DNA of 64,000 nucleotides from Pelagibacterales bacterium SAG-MED29 (GTDB lineage: Bacteria; Pseudomonadota; Alphaproteobacteria; Pelagibacterales; Pelagibacteraceae). The notes beneath the pieces are model-generated. The model saw only the letters and a program-made list of their open reading frames with translations, was not told the origin of the DNA and searched no databases. The first letter of the stretch is position 1; every line of letters begins with the position of its first letter. This document shows, piece after piece, positions 12,319 to 21,244 of this stretch. The stretch is from the NCBI GenBank assembly GCA_014653815.1, contig JACWDZ010000001.1, positions 1 to 64,000 on the forward strand. The letters run 5' to 3'. The position numbers and the translations under genes were made by a program.

Positions 12319-13442
12319 TGTTCCAACCACGATCCATACAATCATCTTTAAGTTTTAAAGACAAACTATTTTCTATTGATTATGTTTTAGTTGTCTCTAT
12401 TTTAATTTTAGGAATTGTGAGTATGATTGCAATGTACTCAACAGATGGTGGAGAATTTAAATATCATACAGAAAGCCACATCCTCAGGTTTTTTGTTTTC
12501 TTTTTAATGTTTTTTATTTTATCTTTTGTTCAAATAAGATTTTGGCATAATACTAGCTATTTAATTTATATTGTCTTCCTTACTCTTCTCATAGGAGTTA
12601 AATATTTTGGATTAACATCATCAGGATCACAGCGTTGGTTGAATTTCTATTTCATGAATCTTCAACCTTCAGAGTTAATGAAAATAGGTTTAATTTTATT
12701 TTTAGCAAAATATTATCACCGTGTTTCAATAGAAAATGTTAATAGGATAAAATTTCTGTTTCTTCCAATTTTTGTTTTAATTTTTCCAGTACTTTTAGTT
12801 GTAATGCAGCCCGATCTTGGAACTTCTATTTTAATTGCTGCAGGTGGTCTAGTGGTAGCTTGGCTAGCTGGAGTAAGAGTGAAATTTTTTGTTTATTCTA
12901 TGTTAATTTTTATAGCATTATTACCAATTGCTATTTCTTTTTTAAAACCATATCAAAAATCAAGAATATTAACTTTTTTAAATCCTGAAAAAGATCCATT
13001 AGGAGCTGGTTATCAAATTATACAGTCTAAAATTGCTATAGGTTCAGGAGGTCTTTTTGGCAAAGGTTTTTTGAATGGATCACAAAGTTATCTTGATTAT
13101 TTACCAGAAAAACACACTGATTTTATATTCACTTTATTTTCTGAAGAGTTTGGTTTCTTTGGATCAGTATTTATTTTGTTGCTTTACGGAGTGATTGTTT
13201 CAAGAATAGTTAAAATAGGAAACATAACTAGGAGTAATTTTGGAAAACTTTATTGCTATAGTTTTGCAACAGCATTTTTTATTTATGTAATAGTAAATAT
13301 GGGTATGGTCCTAGGATTATTACCAATTGTAGGTTCTCCTTTACCGATTATGTCTTATGGAGGTTCATCCATGATGGCAATTATGCTGGGTTTAGGCATT
13401 GCAATGTCTTGTAAGGTATATAAAGACATGCCAGTTAACTAG
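12318..13442 (+). CDS. rodA: RodA peptidoglycan glycosyltransferase (SEDS family)
   Basis: RodA polymerises lipid II into glycan strands as the partner of PBP2. The 374-residue protein has about ten membrane helices and SEDS motifs including MQPDLGTSILI, PEKHTDFIFTLFSEEFGF and the C-terminal VGSPLPIMSYGGSSM. The start codon overlaps the mrdA stop by one base. It ends the cell-wall elongation operon. Confidence 0.96.
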   Translation: MFQPRSIQSSLSFKDKLFSIDYVLVVSILILGIVSMIAMYSTDGGEFKYHTESHILRFFVFFLMFFILSFVQIRFWHNTSYLIYIVFLTLLIGVKYFGLTSSGSQRWLNFYFMNLQPSELMKIGLILFLAKYYHRVSIENVNRIKFLFLPIFVLIFPVLLVVMQPDLGTSILIAAGGLVVAWLAGVRVKFFVYSMLIFIALLPIAISFLKPYQKSRILTFLNPEKDPLGAGYQIIQSKIAIGSGGLFGKGFLNGSQSYLDYLPEKHTDFIFTLFSEEFGFFGSVFILLLYGVIVSRIVKIGNITRSNFGKLYCYSFATAFFIYVIVNMGMVLGLLPIVGSPLPIMSYGGSSMMAIMLGLGIAMSCKVYKDMPVN

Positions 13443-13514
13443 AAATAAAACCTATAATGAGCAGGAATTTTTTTTAAAAAAGACTTGTTAATATATGTGA
13501 TAGGTGATTAGATT

Positions 13515-13988
13515 ATGAAAAATTATATGTTCGGTGATAAAAAAAATAAAATCAAAGATACAGAGAGATCGCTTATAAGTGAAACAGTAAGCATTGAGGG
13601 AACAATTAATAGTTCTGGAGCAATCGATGTTGCAGGTTTAGTTAAAGGACCAGTAATCTCAAAAGAAATTGTTATTAGAGAAACAGGTTCTGTTACAGGG
13701 TCAATCGAAGGAGACAGAGTAGAAATACACGGACATATGGACGGTAAAATATCTGGTGACGATATAATAGTTGGAAGCACGGGCACCGTTAAAGGTGATA
13801 TAGAGTTTGCTAATAATTTAAAAACAGAAAATGGTGCTGACATAGACGGATACATTAAAAAAACTCATGGATCGACATCTAAACTTAAGCCTGATTTTTT
13901 ATTCAGTAAATCAAAAGAAGAAAAAAAATCAAAGGAAAACGGCAGTCCTGAAACAGTTTTAAACAAAGATTCAGAATTCTTAGCATAA
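13515..13988 (+). CDS. Bactofilin
   Basis: A 157-residue polymer-forming cytoskeletal protein (bactofilin, DUF583). The central region (about 20-115) is a run of short glycine-punctuated beta strands, for example VSIEGTINSSGAIDVAGLV, GSVTGSIEGDRVEIHGHMDG and GSTGTVKGDIEF, which build the right-handed beta-helix of the family. The ends are polar and lysine-rich, as usual for bactofilin tails. Placement right after mreBCD-mrdA-rodA suggests a role in cell shape or wall modification, an inference from context. A 72-base gap separates it from rodA, so it may have its own promoter. Confidence 0.88.
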   Translation: MKNYMFGDKKNKIKDTERSLISETVSIEGTINSSGAIDVAGLVKGPVISKEIVIRETGSVTGSIEGDRVEIHGHMDGKISGDDIIVGSTGTVKGDIEFANNLKTENGADIDGYIKKTHGSTSKLKPDFLFSKSKEEKKSKENGSPETVLNKDSEFLA

Positions 13989-14033
13989 TCTACCGCACTA
14001 CAAAATCCCCAAAGTTTGCATTATAAATTTCCT

Positions 14034-15299
14034 ATGGAAAAATATAAATATAAATGTAAATCTGTTGGAGTTGTAGGAGCTGGTATACAGGGTGTTTGTG
14101 TTGGTCTTCAATTAATTAAAAAAGGAATCCCAGCTACTATATTTGATAGACAAGATCCTTTGTCTTCGGAATTCAAATCTGCTTCTTACGGGAATGCAGG
14201 TCACTTTTCTCCTTATGCCGTTTTACAATTTAATCGTCCTGATGTTTTGTATGATGTTCCTAAAATGCTTCTTAGTTCTTACGGTCCTCTTGCTTTAAAA
14301 TGGAATTATGTTCCAAGTTTAATTCCCTGGATATTAAATTATTTAAAAAACTTTAATAAGAAATCAATGCTGCATACAGCAAAATATATGCATCAAATTT
14401 TAAGTCTATCAAATGATGCATATGAAGAAATATTTAAAGAAATAGATACAAATAATTTAATTGAAAAAAAAGGTATCATTTATGTTTGGACGAATAAAAA
14501 TTTAAAAAGTAGAAATCTTGAAATTAAAGTTAGAAATGACCTAGGTATAGAACAAAAGCTTTTATCTCAAAAAGAAATTTTAGATTTAGAACCTAATTTG
14601 AGCCCTGCATTTGATGCTGGTGTAATTTATGAAAAAGCTATGCATGCAAGAGATCCTCATGGAATTTTAAAAGCAATATTTAAGCTTTTTATAAGTAAAG
14701 GAGGAAGATTTGTTCAAGAAAATATTACAAGTCTTAAACAAATCAATGACAATCAAACAATTATTAAATCTGAAAATGAAGAATATACTTTTGAAAAAAC
14801 TGTAATTGCTTCAGGAGCCTTTTCAAAAAACTTAACAGATCAATTAGATGAAAACATTCCTTTAGACACCGAGCGAGGATATCATGTTCATTTTAAAAAT
14901 ATGGAACATTTAATTTCTAGACCAGTAATCTTTCTAGACAGAGGCTTTGGTATGACGCCGATGAATCAAGGATTAAGAGCTGTCGGCACTGTTGAACTAG
15001 GAGGTCTCAAAAATCCTCCTTCTAAAAAACGAATTGATTATCTAATAAGATGTGCAAAAGAACTTTTACCTCAACTTAAAACTCATCAAGATGAGTGGTT
15101 AGGTTTTAGACCAACATTGCCAGATTTTTTACCAATCATTGGCCCTTCATTAAAAAATAAAAACATTATCTATGCATTTGGCCATCATCATTTAGGCTGG
15201 ACTCTAGGAGCTATAACAGGCAAAATTATTTCTAGAATAGTTGCAGAAGAGAAAACAAATTTGGATTTATCTCCCTACAGCTCAAAAAGATTTAATTAG
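14034..15299 (+). CDS. FAD-dependent D-amino acid dehydrogenase-like oxidoreductase
   Basis: A DadA-like (DAO superfamily) flavoenzyme of about 421 residues that probably oxidises an amino or imino acid. The dinucleotide-binding motif GVVGAGIQGVCVGLQL lies at the N terminus, followed by the acidic strand end ATIFDRQDP. The C-terminal FAD closure motif GWTLGAITGKIISRI is also seen. A TTG at 14016 would add six residues; neither start has a clear ribosome-binding site, and the ATG at 14034 is preferred because the Rossmann motif is already well placed. The substrate is not identifiable. The downstream DMT exporter and hydroxyacid dehydrogenase overlap or nearly overlap it. Confidence 0.8.
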   Translation: MEKYKYKCKSVGVVGAGIQGVCVGLQLIKKGIPATIFDRQDPLSSEFKSASYGNAGHFSPYAVLQFNRPDVLYDVPKMLLSSYGPLALKWNYVPSLIPWILNYLKNFNKKSMLHTAKYMHQILSLSNDAYEEIFKEIDTNNLIEKKGIIYVWTNKNLKSRNLEIKVRNDLGIEQKLLSQKEILDLEPNLSPAFDAGVIYEKAMHARDPHGILKAIFKLFISKGGRFVQENITSLKQINDNQTIIKSENEEYTFEKTVIASGAFSKNLTDQLDENIPLDTERGYHVHFKNMEHLISRPVIFLDRGFGMTPMNQGLRAVGTVELGGLKNPPSKKRIDYLIRCAKELLPQLKTHQDEWLGFRPTLPDFLPIIGPSLKNKNIIYAFGHHHLGWTLGAITGKIISRIVAEEKTNLDLSPYSSKRFN

Positions 15300-15306
15300 G
15301 AGTTTT

Positions 15307-16200
15307 TTGTCAAAAAATTATTTAGCTTATCTATTTCTAGTGCTAGCAGCATTATTTTGGTCAGGCAATTTTATTGTCGGAAAGTTTGCTACGTTATTTG
15401 AAATTCCACCATTAACCTTAAATGTTTTAAGATGGATTTCGGTTTGGATTATATTAATTCCTTTCACTTATAAAGAAATTTATAACAATTTAACTTATAT
15501 AAAAAAGAATTGGATCGTTATCAGTTTTATGGGAATAATTACAATAAGCACATTCAACTCTGTCGTTTATTATGCACTTAACTATACACAAGTAATAAAT
15601 GCAGTTTTAATGCTCGCTGCTATTCCTGCAGCAACAATTGTTCTTTCATCTTTAATGAAAATTGAAAAAACAAATATTTTTCAAATATTGGGATTGCTGT
15701 TATCAATTATAGGAATTGGATCAATAATTTCTAACGGTGATATTCAAAAAATTATTTCTTTAAGTTTTAATAAAGGCGATTTGTGGATGCTAGTTTGTGT
15801 AATTACTTGGTCTCTTTATACAACTTTACTTAAAAAACATAAATTTAAGTTTTCACAGTTTACTTTAATACAGCTAATGGTTACTGCTGGACTACTTTTT
15901 TTAATACCACAATTTTTTTATGAAAAATCTATTGGTTTAGAATTAAATTACAATAAAGCATTTTTTTTAATTCTTTTTTATGTAGTTATGTTTCCTGCGT
16001 TAGCCGCTTATTACTGCTGGCAAAAAGGTGTTCAGATAATTGGCCCAAATAGATCTACCATGTTTGTTCAATTGATGCCTTTATTCAGTGCAGTTATGGC
16101 GATAATTATCTTTAATGAAAAATTTGAGTCATACCATTTTGTTGGAGCAACTTTTATATTAACTGGCATTTATTTATCTAATAGGAAAATCAATGATTAA
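15307..16200 (+). CDS. EamA-type DMT permease
   Basis: A ten-helix drug/metabolite transporter of the EamA family, an inner-membrane exporter of unknown substrate. Two internal EamA repeats are visible, the first opening with VLAALFWSGNFIVGKFA and the second with LWMLVCVITWSLYTTLLKK. Start chosen as TTG at 15307, with AGGAG at 15298-15302 just upstream (298 residues). An upstream ATG at 15241 would add 22 polar residues wholly inside the preceding gene. It overlaps the following dehydrogenase by eight bases. Confidence 0.85.
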   Translation: MSKNYLAYLFLVLAALFWSGNFIVGKFATLFEIPPLTLNVLRWISVWIILIPFTYKEIYNNLTYIKKNWIVISFMGIITISTFNSVVYYALNYTQVINAVLMLAAIPAATIVLSSLMKIEKTNIFQILGLLLSIIGIGSIISNGDIQKIISLSFNKGDLWMLVCVITWSLYTTLLKKHKFKFSQFTLIQLMVTAGLLFLIPQFFYEKSIGLELNYNKAFFLILFYVVMFPALAAYYCWQKGVQIIGPNRSTMFVQLMPLFSAVMAIIIFNEKFESYHFVGATFILTGIYLSNRKIND

Positions 16201-17143
16201 AGTAGCAGTTTTAGATGACTATCAAGAAGTATTTCAACAAATAATTGATATTGAAAAATTTAAAGGAAAATATGAATTCAAAGTTTTTAATGAACCTTTT
16301 TCGAATGAAAATGAAGCAATAGTTGCTCTAGAAGATTTTGAAGCTCTTTTTATAATGCGAGAAAGAACTCCAATGACAAAATCATTAATCAACGCACTTC
16401 CAAAATTAAAGTATATTATGACATCAGGTATAAGAAATAATGCTATTGACCTAGAAGCAGCTAAAAAAAATAAGATTATAGTTTGTGGAACAGAAATTAA
16501 CCCTAACCCTGCAGCGGAAATTACATGGGCTTTAATATTAGGTTTATTGAGAAACATGAAACAAGAGGTTGACAATATGTTTCAGGGTTACTGGCAAACT
16601 ACAATAGGTTTAGAGTTAAAAGGTAAACTATTAGGCTTAATTGGACTTGGGAAGATAGGAACTCAGGTTGCAAAAGTTGCAAAAGCATTTGGAATGGAAG
16701 TTTGTGCATGGAGTGAAAATCTAGATTTAACACATGCAAATAAAATAGGGGTCCTTCCTATGAGCAAAGAAGATTTGTTAAAAGCAGCTGATATTGTTTC
16801 AATACATTTAGTGCTTGGAGATAAATATAAAAATTTAATCACTAAAAAAGAATTAGAGATGATGAAAAAATCATCTTTCTTAATAAATACATCGCGTGGT
16901 CAAATGATCAATGAACCTGATTTAATTGAAGCGCTTAAAGATGAAAAAATTGCAGGCGTAGGTTTAGATGTTTATGATAAAGAACCCCTTCCTCAAGATC
17001 ATAAATTGAGATTTCTTCCAAACGCTTTGTTGTTGCCTCATATTGGTTACGTTACTGCTGAAAATTACTCAAAATTTTATTTTCAAATGTTAGAAAACCT
17101 TGAAGGATGCCTACAAAACAAGCCCCTAAGATTAATCTCATAG
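16193..17143 (+). CDS. D-isomer-specific 2-hydroxyacid dehydrogenase
   Basis: A 316-residue NAD(P)-dependent dehydrogenase of the phosphoglycerate dehydrogenase/hydroxypyruvate reductase superfamily. The Rossmann motif GLIGLGKIGTQVAK lies mid-protein. The catalytic set is visible: arginine in NTSRGQMINE, a glutamate in YDKEPLPQDH and histidine H283 in LPHIGYVT. No ACT domain is attached, so it is not a standard SerA. It is translationally coupled to the DMT exporter, suggesting that the flavoenzyme, exporter and dehydrogenase handle related metabolites. The exact substrate cannot be read from sequence. Confidence 0.87.
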   Translation: MIKVAVLDDYQEVFQQIIDIEKFKGKYEFKVFNEPFSNENEAIVALEDFEALFIMRERTPMTKSLINALPKLKYIMTSGIRNNAIDLEAAKKNKIIVCGTEINPNPAAEITWALILGLLRNMKQEVDNMFQGYWQTTIGLELKGKLLGLIGLGKIGTQVAKVAKAFGMEVCAWSENLDLTHANKIGVLPMSKEDLLKAADIVSIHLVLGDKYKNLITKKELEMMKKSSFLINTSRGQMINEPDLIEALKDEKIAGVGLDVYDKEPLPQDHKLRFLPNALLLPHIGYVTAENYSKFYFQMLENLEGCLQNKPLRLIS

Positions 17144-17186
17144 ATTCTTCCATTTAGACTCTTCCATTGTAGGTTGTATTAGATAA

Positions 17187-17199
17187 ACTCATTATGAGT
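17187..17199. promoter_or_regulatory. 13-bp palindrome upstream of lipoprotein gene
   Basis: ACTCAT-T-ATGAGT is a perfect inverted repeat about 65 bases before the lipoprotein start. A second, shorter inverted repeat GCATA-TC-TATGC lies at 17222-17233. The 120-base gap also holds a direct repeat of TCTTCCATT (around 17147 and 17160). The first palindrome is operator-sized, but no regulator can be named. Confidence 0.3.
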
Positions 17200-17263
17200 G
17201 ATTCGATATGTTTTAAAATAGGCATATCTATGCTTAATGAGGGAGGGGAATACAAAAGGGAGT

Positions 17264-17665
17264 ATGAAAAAAATATTTGGTTTTTTGACCACATTATTAT
17301 TATTAAACGGTTGTGCTGAATCGGTTGCTTTACTCGGCACTTCTGCAGGAAGCGCGTCAAATGGAAAAATTTTTCAATCTTCTTTAAATTCAGCAATAAG
17401 TTATGGAGTTAAAAAAAAAACAGGCAAGGGTCCTTTAGAGCATGTCGCAGCTTATGCAGAAAAAATAAATCCTGAGAAAAAAAAAGAACCTTGCTTATCT
17501 TTTGTTAAAAAAACTAATTCAAAAATTTGTACGATTGTAAAAAAGCAATTAAGTTTAACAAAATCTAACATCATAAATATAAAAAGAGATGAGTCTTTAA
17601 AAGACCTTGCTTCATCACTACAACCTAATATAGATAAAAAATCTAAAATTAAATACTTAGATTAA
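17264..17665 (+). CDS. Small lipoprotein, paralog A
   Basis: A 133-residue predicted lipoprotein of unknown function. A signal peptide ends in a lipobox LLNGC with the lipidated cysteine at residue 17. The mature part starts with AESVALLGTSAGSASNGK, a glycine/serine-rich hydrophobic segment, followed by a basic, lysine-rich tail. The start at 17264 has a GGGAG sequence just upstream and gives a proper signal peptide; an ATG at 17237 would add nine polar residues before it. It is a close duplicate of the gene at 17809, with 44 identical consecutive bases between them. Confidence 0.8.
   Translation: MKKIFGFLTTLLLLNGCAESVALLGTSAGSASNGKIFQSSLNSAISYGVKKKTGKGPLEHVAAYAEKINPEKKKEPCLSFVKKTNSKICTIVKKQLSLTKSNIINIKRDESLKDLASSLQPNIDKKSKIKYLD
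17373..17416 (+). repeat. 44-bp direct repeat, copy 1 (lipoprotein A)
   Basis: Identical over 44 bases to 17918-17961, in the same frame of the two lipoprotein genes (protein segment QSSLNSAISYGVKK). The copies lie 545 bases apart. This shows a recent tandem gene duplication or gene conversion, and makes a target for recombination that would delete one gene. Confidence 0.85.
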
Positions 17666-17808
17666 CCGATTCCTAAAGATAACCTGAGGTAGAAAGCTCA
17701 GATATTAACTACTATAAGTTGTGTTAATAAAAATTATTATTTTTACAATTAACTTTTATTTGAATAAGAAGCAGTTATACGAAACCAATCAAAGCAGATT
17801 AGCAAACT

Positions 17809-18318
17809 ATGAAAAAAATATTTTTTTTATTATCAATTGTATTTTTACTAAATGGGTGTGCAGAATCCGTTGCTTTATTGGGTAGTTCTGTTGGAGGAGG
17901 ATCTAGCGGGAAAATGCTTCAATCTTCTTTAAATTCAGCAATAAGTTATGGAGTTAAAAAACGAACAGGGAAAACTCCTTTAGAGCATGCTTTAGCATAT
18001 GCAGAAGAAAAAAATCCTCAAAAAAAGCAAGAGACCTGCATTTCTTTTATTGAAAGAACAAGATCTGAATTTTGTACGATTGTAAATAGACAAATATCAT
18101 TAACGAATATTGTAGTAAAAGAGAAGACATTAGAAATTGTAAAAAAATACCCTAAAAATAATAAAACTGAAGATATAGTCTTAGAAGAAGAGCAGAATTT
18201 TATGAGAGGCTTTTTACAAATTAAAAGATCACCTAGAAAGCTTGCAATAGCTTTACAAGCTAAAATAAAAGAAAAATCAAAAAATAAAGATCTTAATCGA
18301 TATTCATTAAGAAGGTAG
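17809..18318 (+). CDS. Small lipoprotein, paralog B
   Basis: A 169-residue paralog of the preceding lipoprotein. The lipobox LLNGC again puts the lipidated cysteine at residue 17, followed by AESVALLGSSVGGGSSGK and QSSLNSAISYGVKK. The C-terminal part is longer and basic, ending in NRYSLRR. Two cysteines in the mature part (CISF and EFCTIV) are conserved in both copies, so a disulfide is possible. The 143-base gap before it has no recognisable RNA gene; it holds a CTGAG/CTCAG inverted repeat and AT-rich sequence. Function unknown. Confidence 0.8.
   Translation: MKKIFFLLSIVFLLNGCAESVALLGSSVGGGSSGKMLQSSLNSAISYGVKKRTGKTPLEHALAYAEEKNPQKKQETCISFIERTRSEFCTIVNRQISLTNIVVKEKTLEIVKKYPKNNKTEDIVLEEEQNFMRGFLQIKRSPRKLAIALQAKIKEKSKNKDLNRYSLRR
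17918..17961 (+). repeat. 44-bp direct repeat, copy 2 (lipoprotein B)
   Basis: Partner of the copy at 17373-17416; see that entry. The identity ends in an A-run that differs in length between the copies. Confidence 0.85.
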
Positions 18319-18343
18319 TCCAGAATTTTCTTGTTGGGATATA

Positions 18344-18372
18344 ATGGCCCCAATAAAATTAATTGGGGCCAT
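18344..18372. terminator. Bidirectional terminator between lipoprotein B and metY
   Basis: An 11-bp perfect stem, ATGGCCCCAAT (18344-18354) and ATTGGGGCCAT (18362-18372), with a 7-base loop. It sits between two convergent genes and has A/T-rich sequence on both sides, so it can end transcription from both directions. Confidence 0.8.
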
Positions 18373-18382
18373 AAATAAATTG

Positions 18383-19675
18383 TTAAGCTGCTAATGCTTG
18401 TTTAATGTCAGCAATGATATCGTCCGGATGTTCTATACCGATCGACAGTCTTACATAACCTGGTGTTACACCAGCTGCTAATAACTCTTCATCATTAAGT
18501 TGACTATGAGTTGTAGTAGCAGGATGTATTGCTAAACTTCTAGCATCACCAATATTAGCAACGTGATAAAGCATCTTTAAATTGTCAATGAATTTAGAAC
18601 CTGCTTCTCTAGTTCCTACATCCATTCCAACTAAAGAACCATATCCACCTTTCATATATTTCTTAGCCCTTTCCTTAATCTCACCCTGATGATTAGTAGG
18701 GTAGATTACATTTTTAACTTTCTTTTGAGTTTCTAAGAAAGAAACAACTTTTTCTGCATTGCTACAGTGTTGTTTCATTCTAAGAGCAACTGTTTCCAAA
18801 CCTTGAATAATTTGGAAAGCATTGAATGGACTTAATGGAGCACCTAAGTCTCTAAGTAAAACCACTCTTGCTCTGATTGCAAAAGGAATGTTAGCTCCTG
18901 TTAATTGAGGAACTGCATCTGCCCATATAGCACCACCATAACTTTGATCTGGTTCATTCATTAGTGGTTGTCTTTTTCTGTCTTTTGTCCAGTCGAAGTT
19001 ACCGCCATCAACAATGATTCCGCCAATCGAAGTTCCGTGACCACCAATATATTTAGTCAAAGAGTGACACACAACGGCCGCCCCATGAGTCAAAGGTTTA
19101 CATATTACTGGTGAAGCAGTGTTATCAATGATTAAAGGTATACCTTTTTTCTTACCGATATCAGCAACTTCTTTAATTGGAAAAACTCGAAGATAAGGAT
19201 TTGGACAAGATTCACCGTAGTAAGCTCTAGTCTTATCATCTGTCATCTTCTCAAAGTTTTTTGGGTCGGAAGGATCTGCAAATCTAACCTCAACACCTTG
19301 TAATCTTAACTGATTTTTAAATAGATTTACCGTACCTCCGTACAAGTCAGTTGAAGCAACAACATTATCTCCAGCTTTAGCTACGTTTAGAATACAATAA
19401 GCTGATGCTGCTTGACCTGAACCAACTGCCACCGCAGCCAATCCTGACTCTAAAGCTGCTACTCTTTTTTCAAGAACATCACATGTCGGATTCATGATCC
19501 TTGTGTAAATATTTCCAAATTCTTTCAAACCAAATAAATTTGCAGCTGTTTCAGCATTTTTAAATTGATAAGAAGAAGTTTGATAAATCGGAACTGCTAC
19601 TGCTGTGGTTGCAGGGTCGCTTCTATACTCACCACCGTGTAACCCAATAGTTTCCGGATGTTTAAAATTTGCCAT
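18383..19675 (-). CDS. metY: O-acetylhomoserine sulfhydrylase
   Basis: A 430-residue PLP enzyme of the Cys/Met metabolism family that converts O-acetylhomoserine and sulfide (or methanethiol) to homocysteine (or methionine). The PLP lysine is K208 in HSLTKYIGGHG; the phosphate-binding glycines are in VGSGQAASAY, and YGGTVNLFKNQL precedes. The length and motifs such as YQTSSYQFKNAE and the C-terminal HPATTTHSQL are typical of MetY rather than MetB/MetC. The leader contains a tandem SAM-II and SAM-V riboswitch, which matches a methionine-forming enzyme controlled by S-adenosylmethionine. Confidence 0.95.
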   Translation of the reverse strand: MANFKHPETIGLHGGEYRSDPATTAVAVPIYQTSSYQFKNAETAANLFGLKEFGNIYTRIMNPTCDVLEKRVAALESGLAAVAVGSGQAASAYCILNVAKAGDNVVASTDLYGGTVNLFKNQLRLQGVEVRFADPSDPKNFEKMTDDKTRAYYGESCPNPYLRVFPIKEVADIGKKKGIPLIIDNTASPVICKPLTHGAAVVCHSLTKYIGGHGTSIGGIIVDGGNFDWTKDRKRQPLMNEPDQSYGGAIWADAVPQLTGANIPFAIRARVVLLRDLGAPLSPFNAFQIIQGLETVALRMKQHCSNAEKVVSFLETQKKVKNVIYPTNHQGEIKERAKKYMKGGYGSLVGMDVGTREAGSKFIDNLKMLYHVANIGDARSLAIHPATTTHSQLNDEELLAAGVTPGYVRLSIGIEHPDDIIADIKQALAA

Positions 19676-19680
19676 TTTTT

Positions 19681-19739
19681 TTCTCCTTTTTTAGTACTTC
19701 GACATTATGTCGGGCGTACAATATAGTTCAAATACCCGG
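19681..19739 (-). promoter_or_regulatory. SAM-V riboswitch (translational)
   Basis: Read on the minus strand, this leader holds CGGG and CCCG arms around TATTTGAACTATATTGTACG, a GACA-TAA-TGTC hairpin, and a downstream GTACTAAAAAAGGAG. The self-complementary GUAC in the loop can pair with the GUAC beside the ribosome-binding site, giving the H-type pseudoknot of SAM-V. The pseudoknot strand runs straight into AAGGAG, so S-adenosylmethionine binding would block initiation of metY. SAM-V is known mainly from SAR11-type marine bacteria upstream of metY and bhmT. Confidence 0.88.
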
Positions 19740-19757
19740 TTTTAATTTGAGAATACT

Positions 19758-19790
19758 TCAAAAAAAAACCACCGGCTAAAGCGGTGGTCA
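19758..19790 (-). terminator. Rho-independent terminator of the SAM-II expression platform
   Basis: On the minus strand, ACCACCG pairs with CGGTGGT around the loop CTTTAGC, followed directly by an uninterrupted run of U residues. It lies between the SAM-II and SAM-V aptamers. The segment CGCTTTAGC (left arm end and loop) is exactly complementary over nine bases to GCTAAAGCG at the 3' end of the SAM-II aptamer, so aptamer folding and an antiterminator pairing are mutually exclusive. Confidence 0.85.
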
Positions 19791-19800
19791 ATAGACTTAG

Positions 19801-19856
19801 TCGCTTTAGCTGGATTTATTAAGCGCTCAGCAATTTGAATTAAATCAGCGCTACAA
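19801..19856 (-). promoter_or_regulatory. SAM-II riboswitch (transcriptional)
   Basis: The minus strand reads AGCGCTGATTTAA, a loop, TTGCTGAGCGCTTAATAAAT, then CCAGCTAAAGCGA. These are the conserved SAM-II elements: two AGCGCU arms of P1, the U-rich GAUUUAA, the AAUAAAU joining region and the AGCUAAA strand that closes the pseudoknot. It precedes a terminator and then a SAM-V aptamer, a tandem arrangement previously described for marine SAR11 relatives. A consensus -35 box TTGACA lies farther upstream on the minus strand (19882-19887); the -10 box is not convincing. Confidence 0.92.
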
Positions 19857-19991
19857 ACACTTAACTACCTTTCTTATTTGCTGTCAAGTTGTATATAATT
19901 ACTTGTATTTTAAGGTCTATTACCTTGCTCCCTGATACCTTTTTGCATTGGATTTCTTTTGTTATTTTCGACTTTTTTGCTAGTTTGAGCT

Positions 19992-21242
19992 GTGAAAAAA
20001 AAATATTCGATTTTTACCCTTATAAAAAACTCTTTTTCTAATAATGAAAATTGGCAAAAGATGTGGAAGAGTCCTAATCCTAAAAAAACCTACGACGTAA
20101 TTGTAGTAGGTGGTGGAGGCCATGGATTGGGGACTGCTTATTATTTAGCAAAGGAACACGGAATAAAAAATATTGCTGTAATAGAAAAAGGTTGGCTAGG
20201 AGGCGGAAACACTGGTCGGAACACTACCATTATAAGATCTAACTATCTCTGGAATGAAAGCGCCTATCTTTACGATCATTCTATAAAATTATGGGAAAAT
20301 CTATCACAAGAATTGAATTACAATATGATGTTTAGTCAAAGAGGCGTCATGAATTTAGCTCACAACGAGCATGATATTAAAGAAATGAAAAGAAGAGTAA
20401 GCGCTAACAGACTTAACGGACTTGATACTCAGTGGTTAGAAACAAAAGAAATCAAAAAATTAGTTCCTATAATGAATACAGATAATTTAAGGTATCCAGT
20501 TTTAGGCGCTGCTTTTCAACCAAGAGGTGGAGTGGCAAGACACGATGCTGTTGCTTGGGGTTTTGCAATGAGAGCAGACGAAATGGGAGTTGATATTATT
20601 CAAAATTGTGAAGCTCAAAGCATTAAAACAAGAAGCGGTAAAGTTGAAGGAGTTAAAACTTCTAAAGGTTTTATAAGAGCAAAAAAAGTAGCAGTTGTAG
20701 CCTCAGGTCATACTAGCGTATTAGCAAAAACAGCTGGTGTAAGATTGCCATTACAAAGCAGACCTTTGCAGGCTTTAGTTTCCGAACCTATTAAACCTAT
20801 AATCAATACAGTTGTAATGTCTAACGCTGTGCATGCTTATGTAAGCCAATCAGACAAAGGTGAACTAGTTATTGGCGCTGGAACAGATGGATACAATTCA
20901 TTTACACAAAGAGGAGGGTACGATGTTATCGAAGAAACGGTACGTGCCATTGTTGAGCTCTACCCAATATTTGGAAAGATGAAAATGTTACGTCAATGGG
21001 GAGGGATAGTAGATATTTGCCCTGACGCTAGTCCAATAATAAGTAAATGTGAAGTTAAAGGATTGTATTTTAATTGCGGTTGGGGAACAGGTGGTTTTAA
21101 AGCAACACCAGGTAGCGCAAATGTTTTTGCACACACAGTTGCTAATGATGAGCCACACAAAATAAATGCTCCTTTTAATTTAGAAAGATTTTCAGACGGC
21201 AGACTTATAGACGAACATGGAGCAGCAGCAGTAGCACATTAG
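19992..21242 (+). CDS. soxB: Sarcosine oxidase beta subunit
   Basis: Flavoprotein subunit of heterotetrameric sarcosine oxidase, which demethylates sarcosine to glycine and passes the methylene group to tetrahydrofolate. The FAD-binding motif [16 protein letters not shown] starts near residue 38. [16 protein letters not shown] contains H184, the likely covalent FMN attachment site by family analogy. The GTG at 19992 gives a 416-residue protein of normal length. It leads the canonical B-D-A-G order. The 316-base gap on its left is the metY riboswitch leader, on the opposite strand. Confidence 0.95.
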   Translation: MKKKYSIFTLIKNSFSNNENWQKMWKSPNPKKTYDVIVVGGGGHGLGTAYYLAKEHGIKNIAVIEKGWLGGGNTGRNTTIIRSNYLWNESAYLYDHSIKLWENLSQELNYNMMFSQRGVMNLAHNEHDIKEMKRRVSANRLNGLDTQWLETKEIKKLVPIMNTDNLRYPVLGAAFQPRGGVARHDAVAWGFAMRADEMGVDIIQNCEAQSIKTRSGKVEGVKTSKGFIRAKKVAVVASGHTSVLAKTAGVRLPLQSRPLQALVSEPIKPIINTVVMSNAVHAYVSQSDKGELVIGAGTDGYNSFTQRGGYDVIEETVRAIVELYPIFGKMKMLRQWGGIVDICPDASPIISKCEVKGLYFNCGWGTGGFKATPGSANVFAHTVANDEPHKINAPFNLERFSDGRLIDEHGAAAVAH

Positions 21243-21244
21243 AT

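Noticed and set aside
17666-17808. CTGAG/CTCAG inverted repeat between the lipoprotein genes as a small RNA
   Set aside because: Only five base pairs with no terminator or conserved flank; too weak to call.
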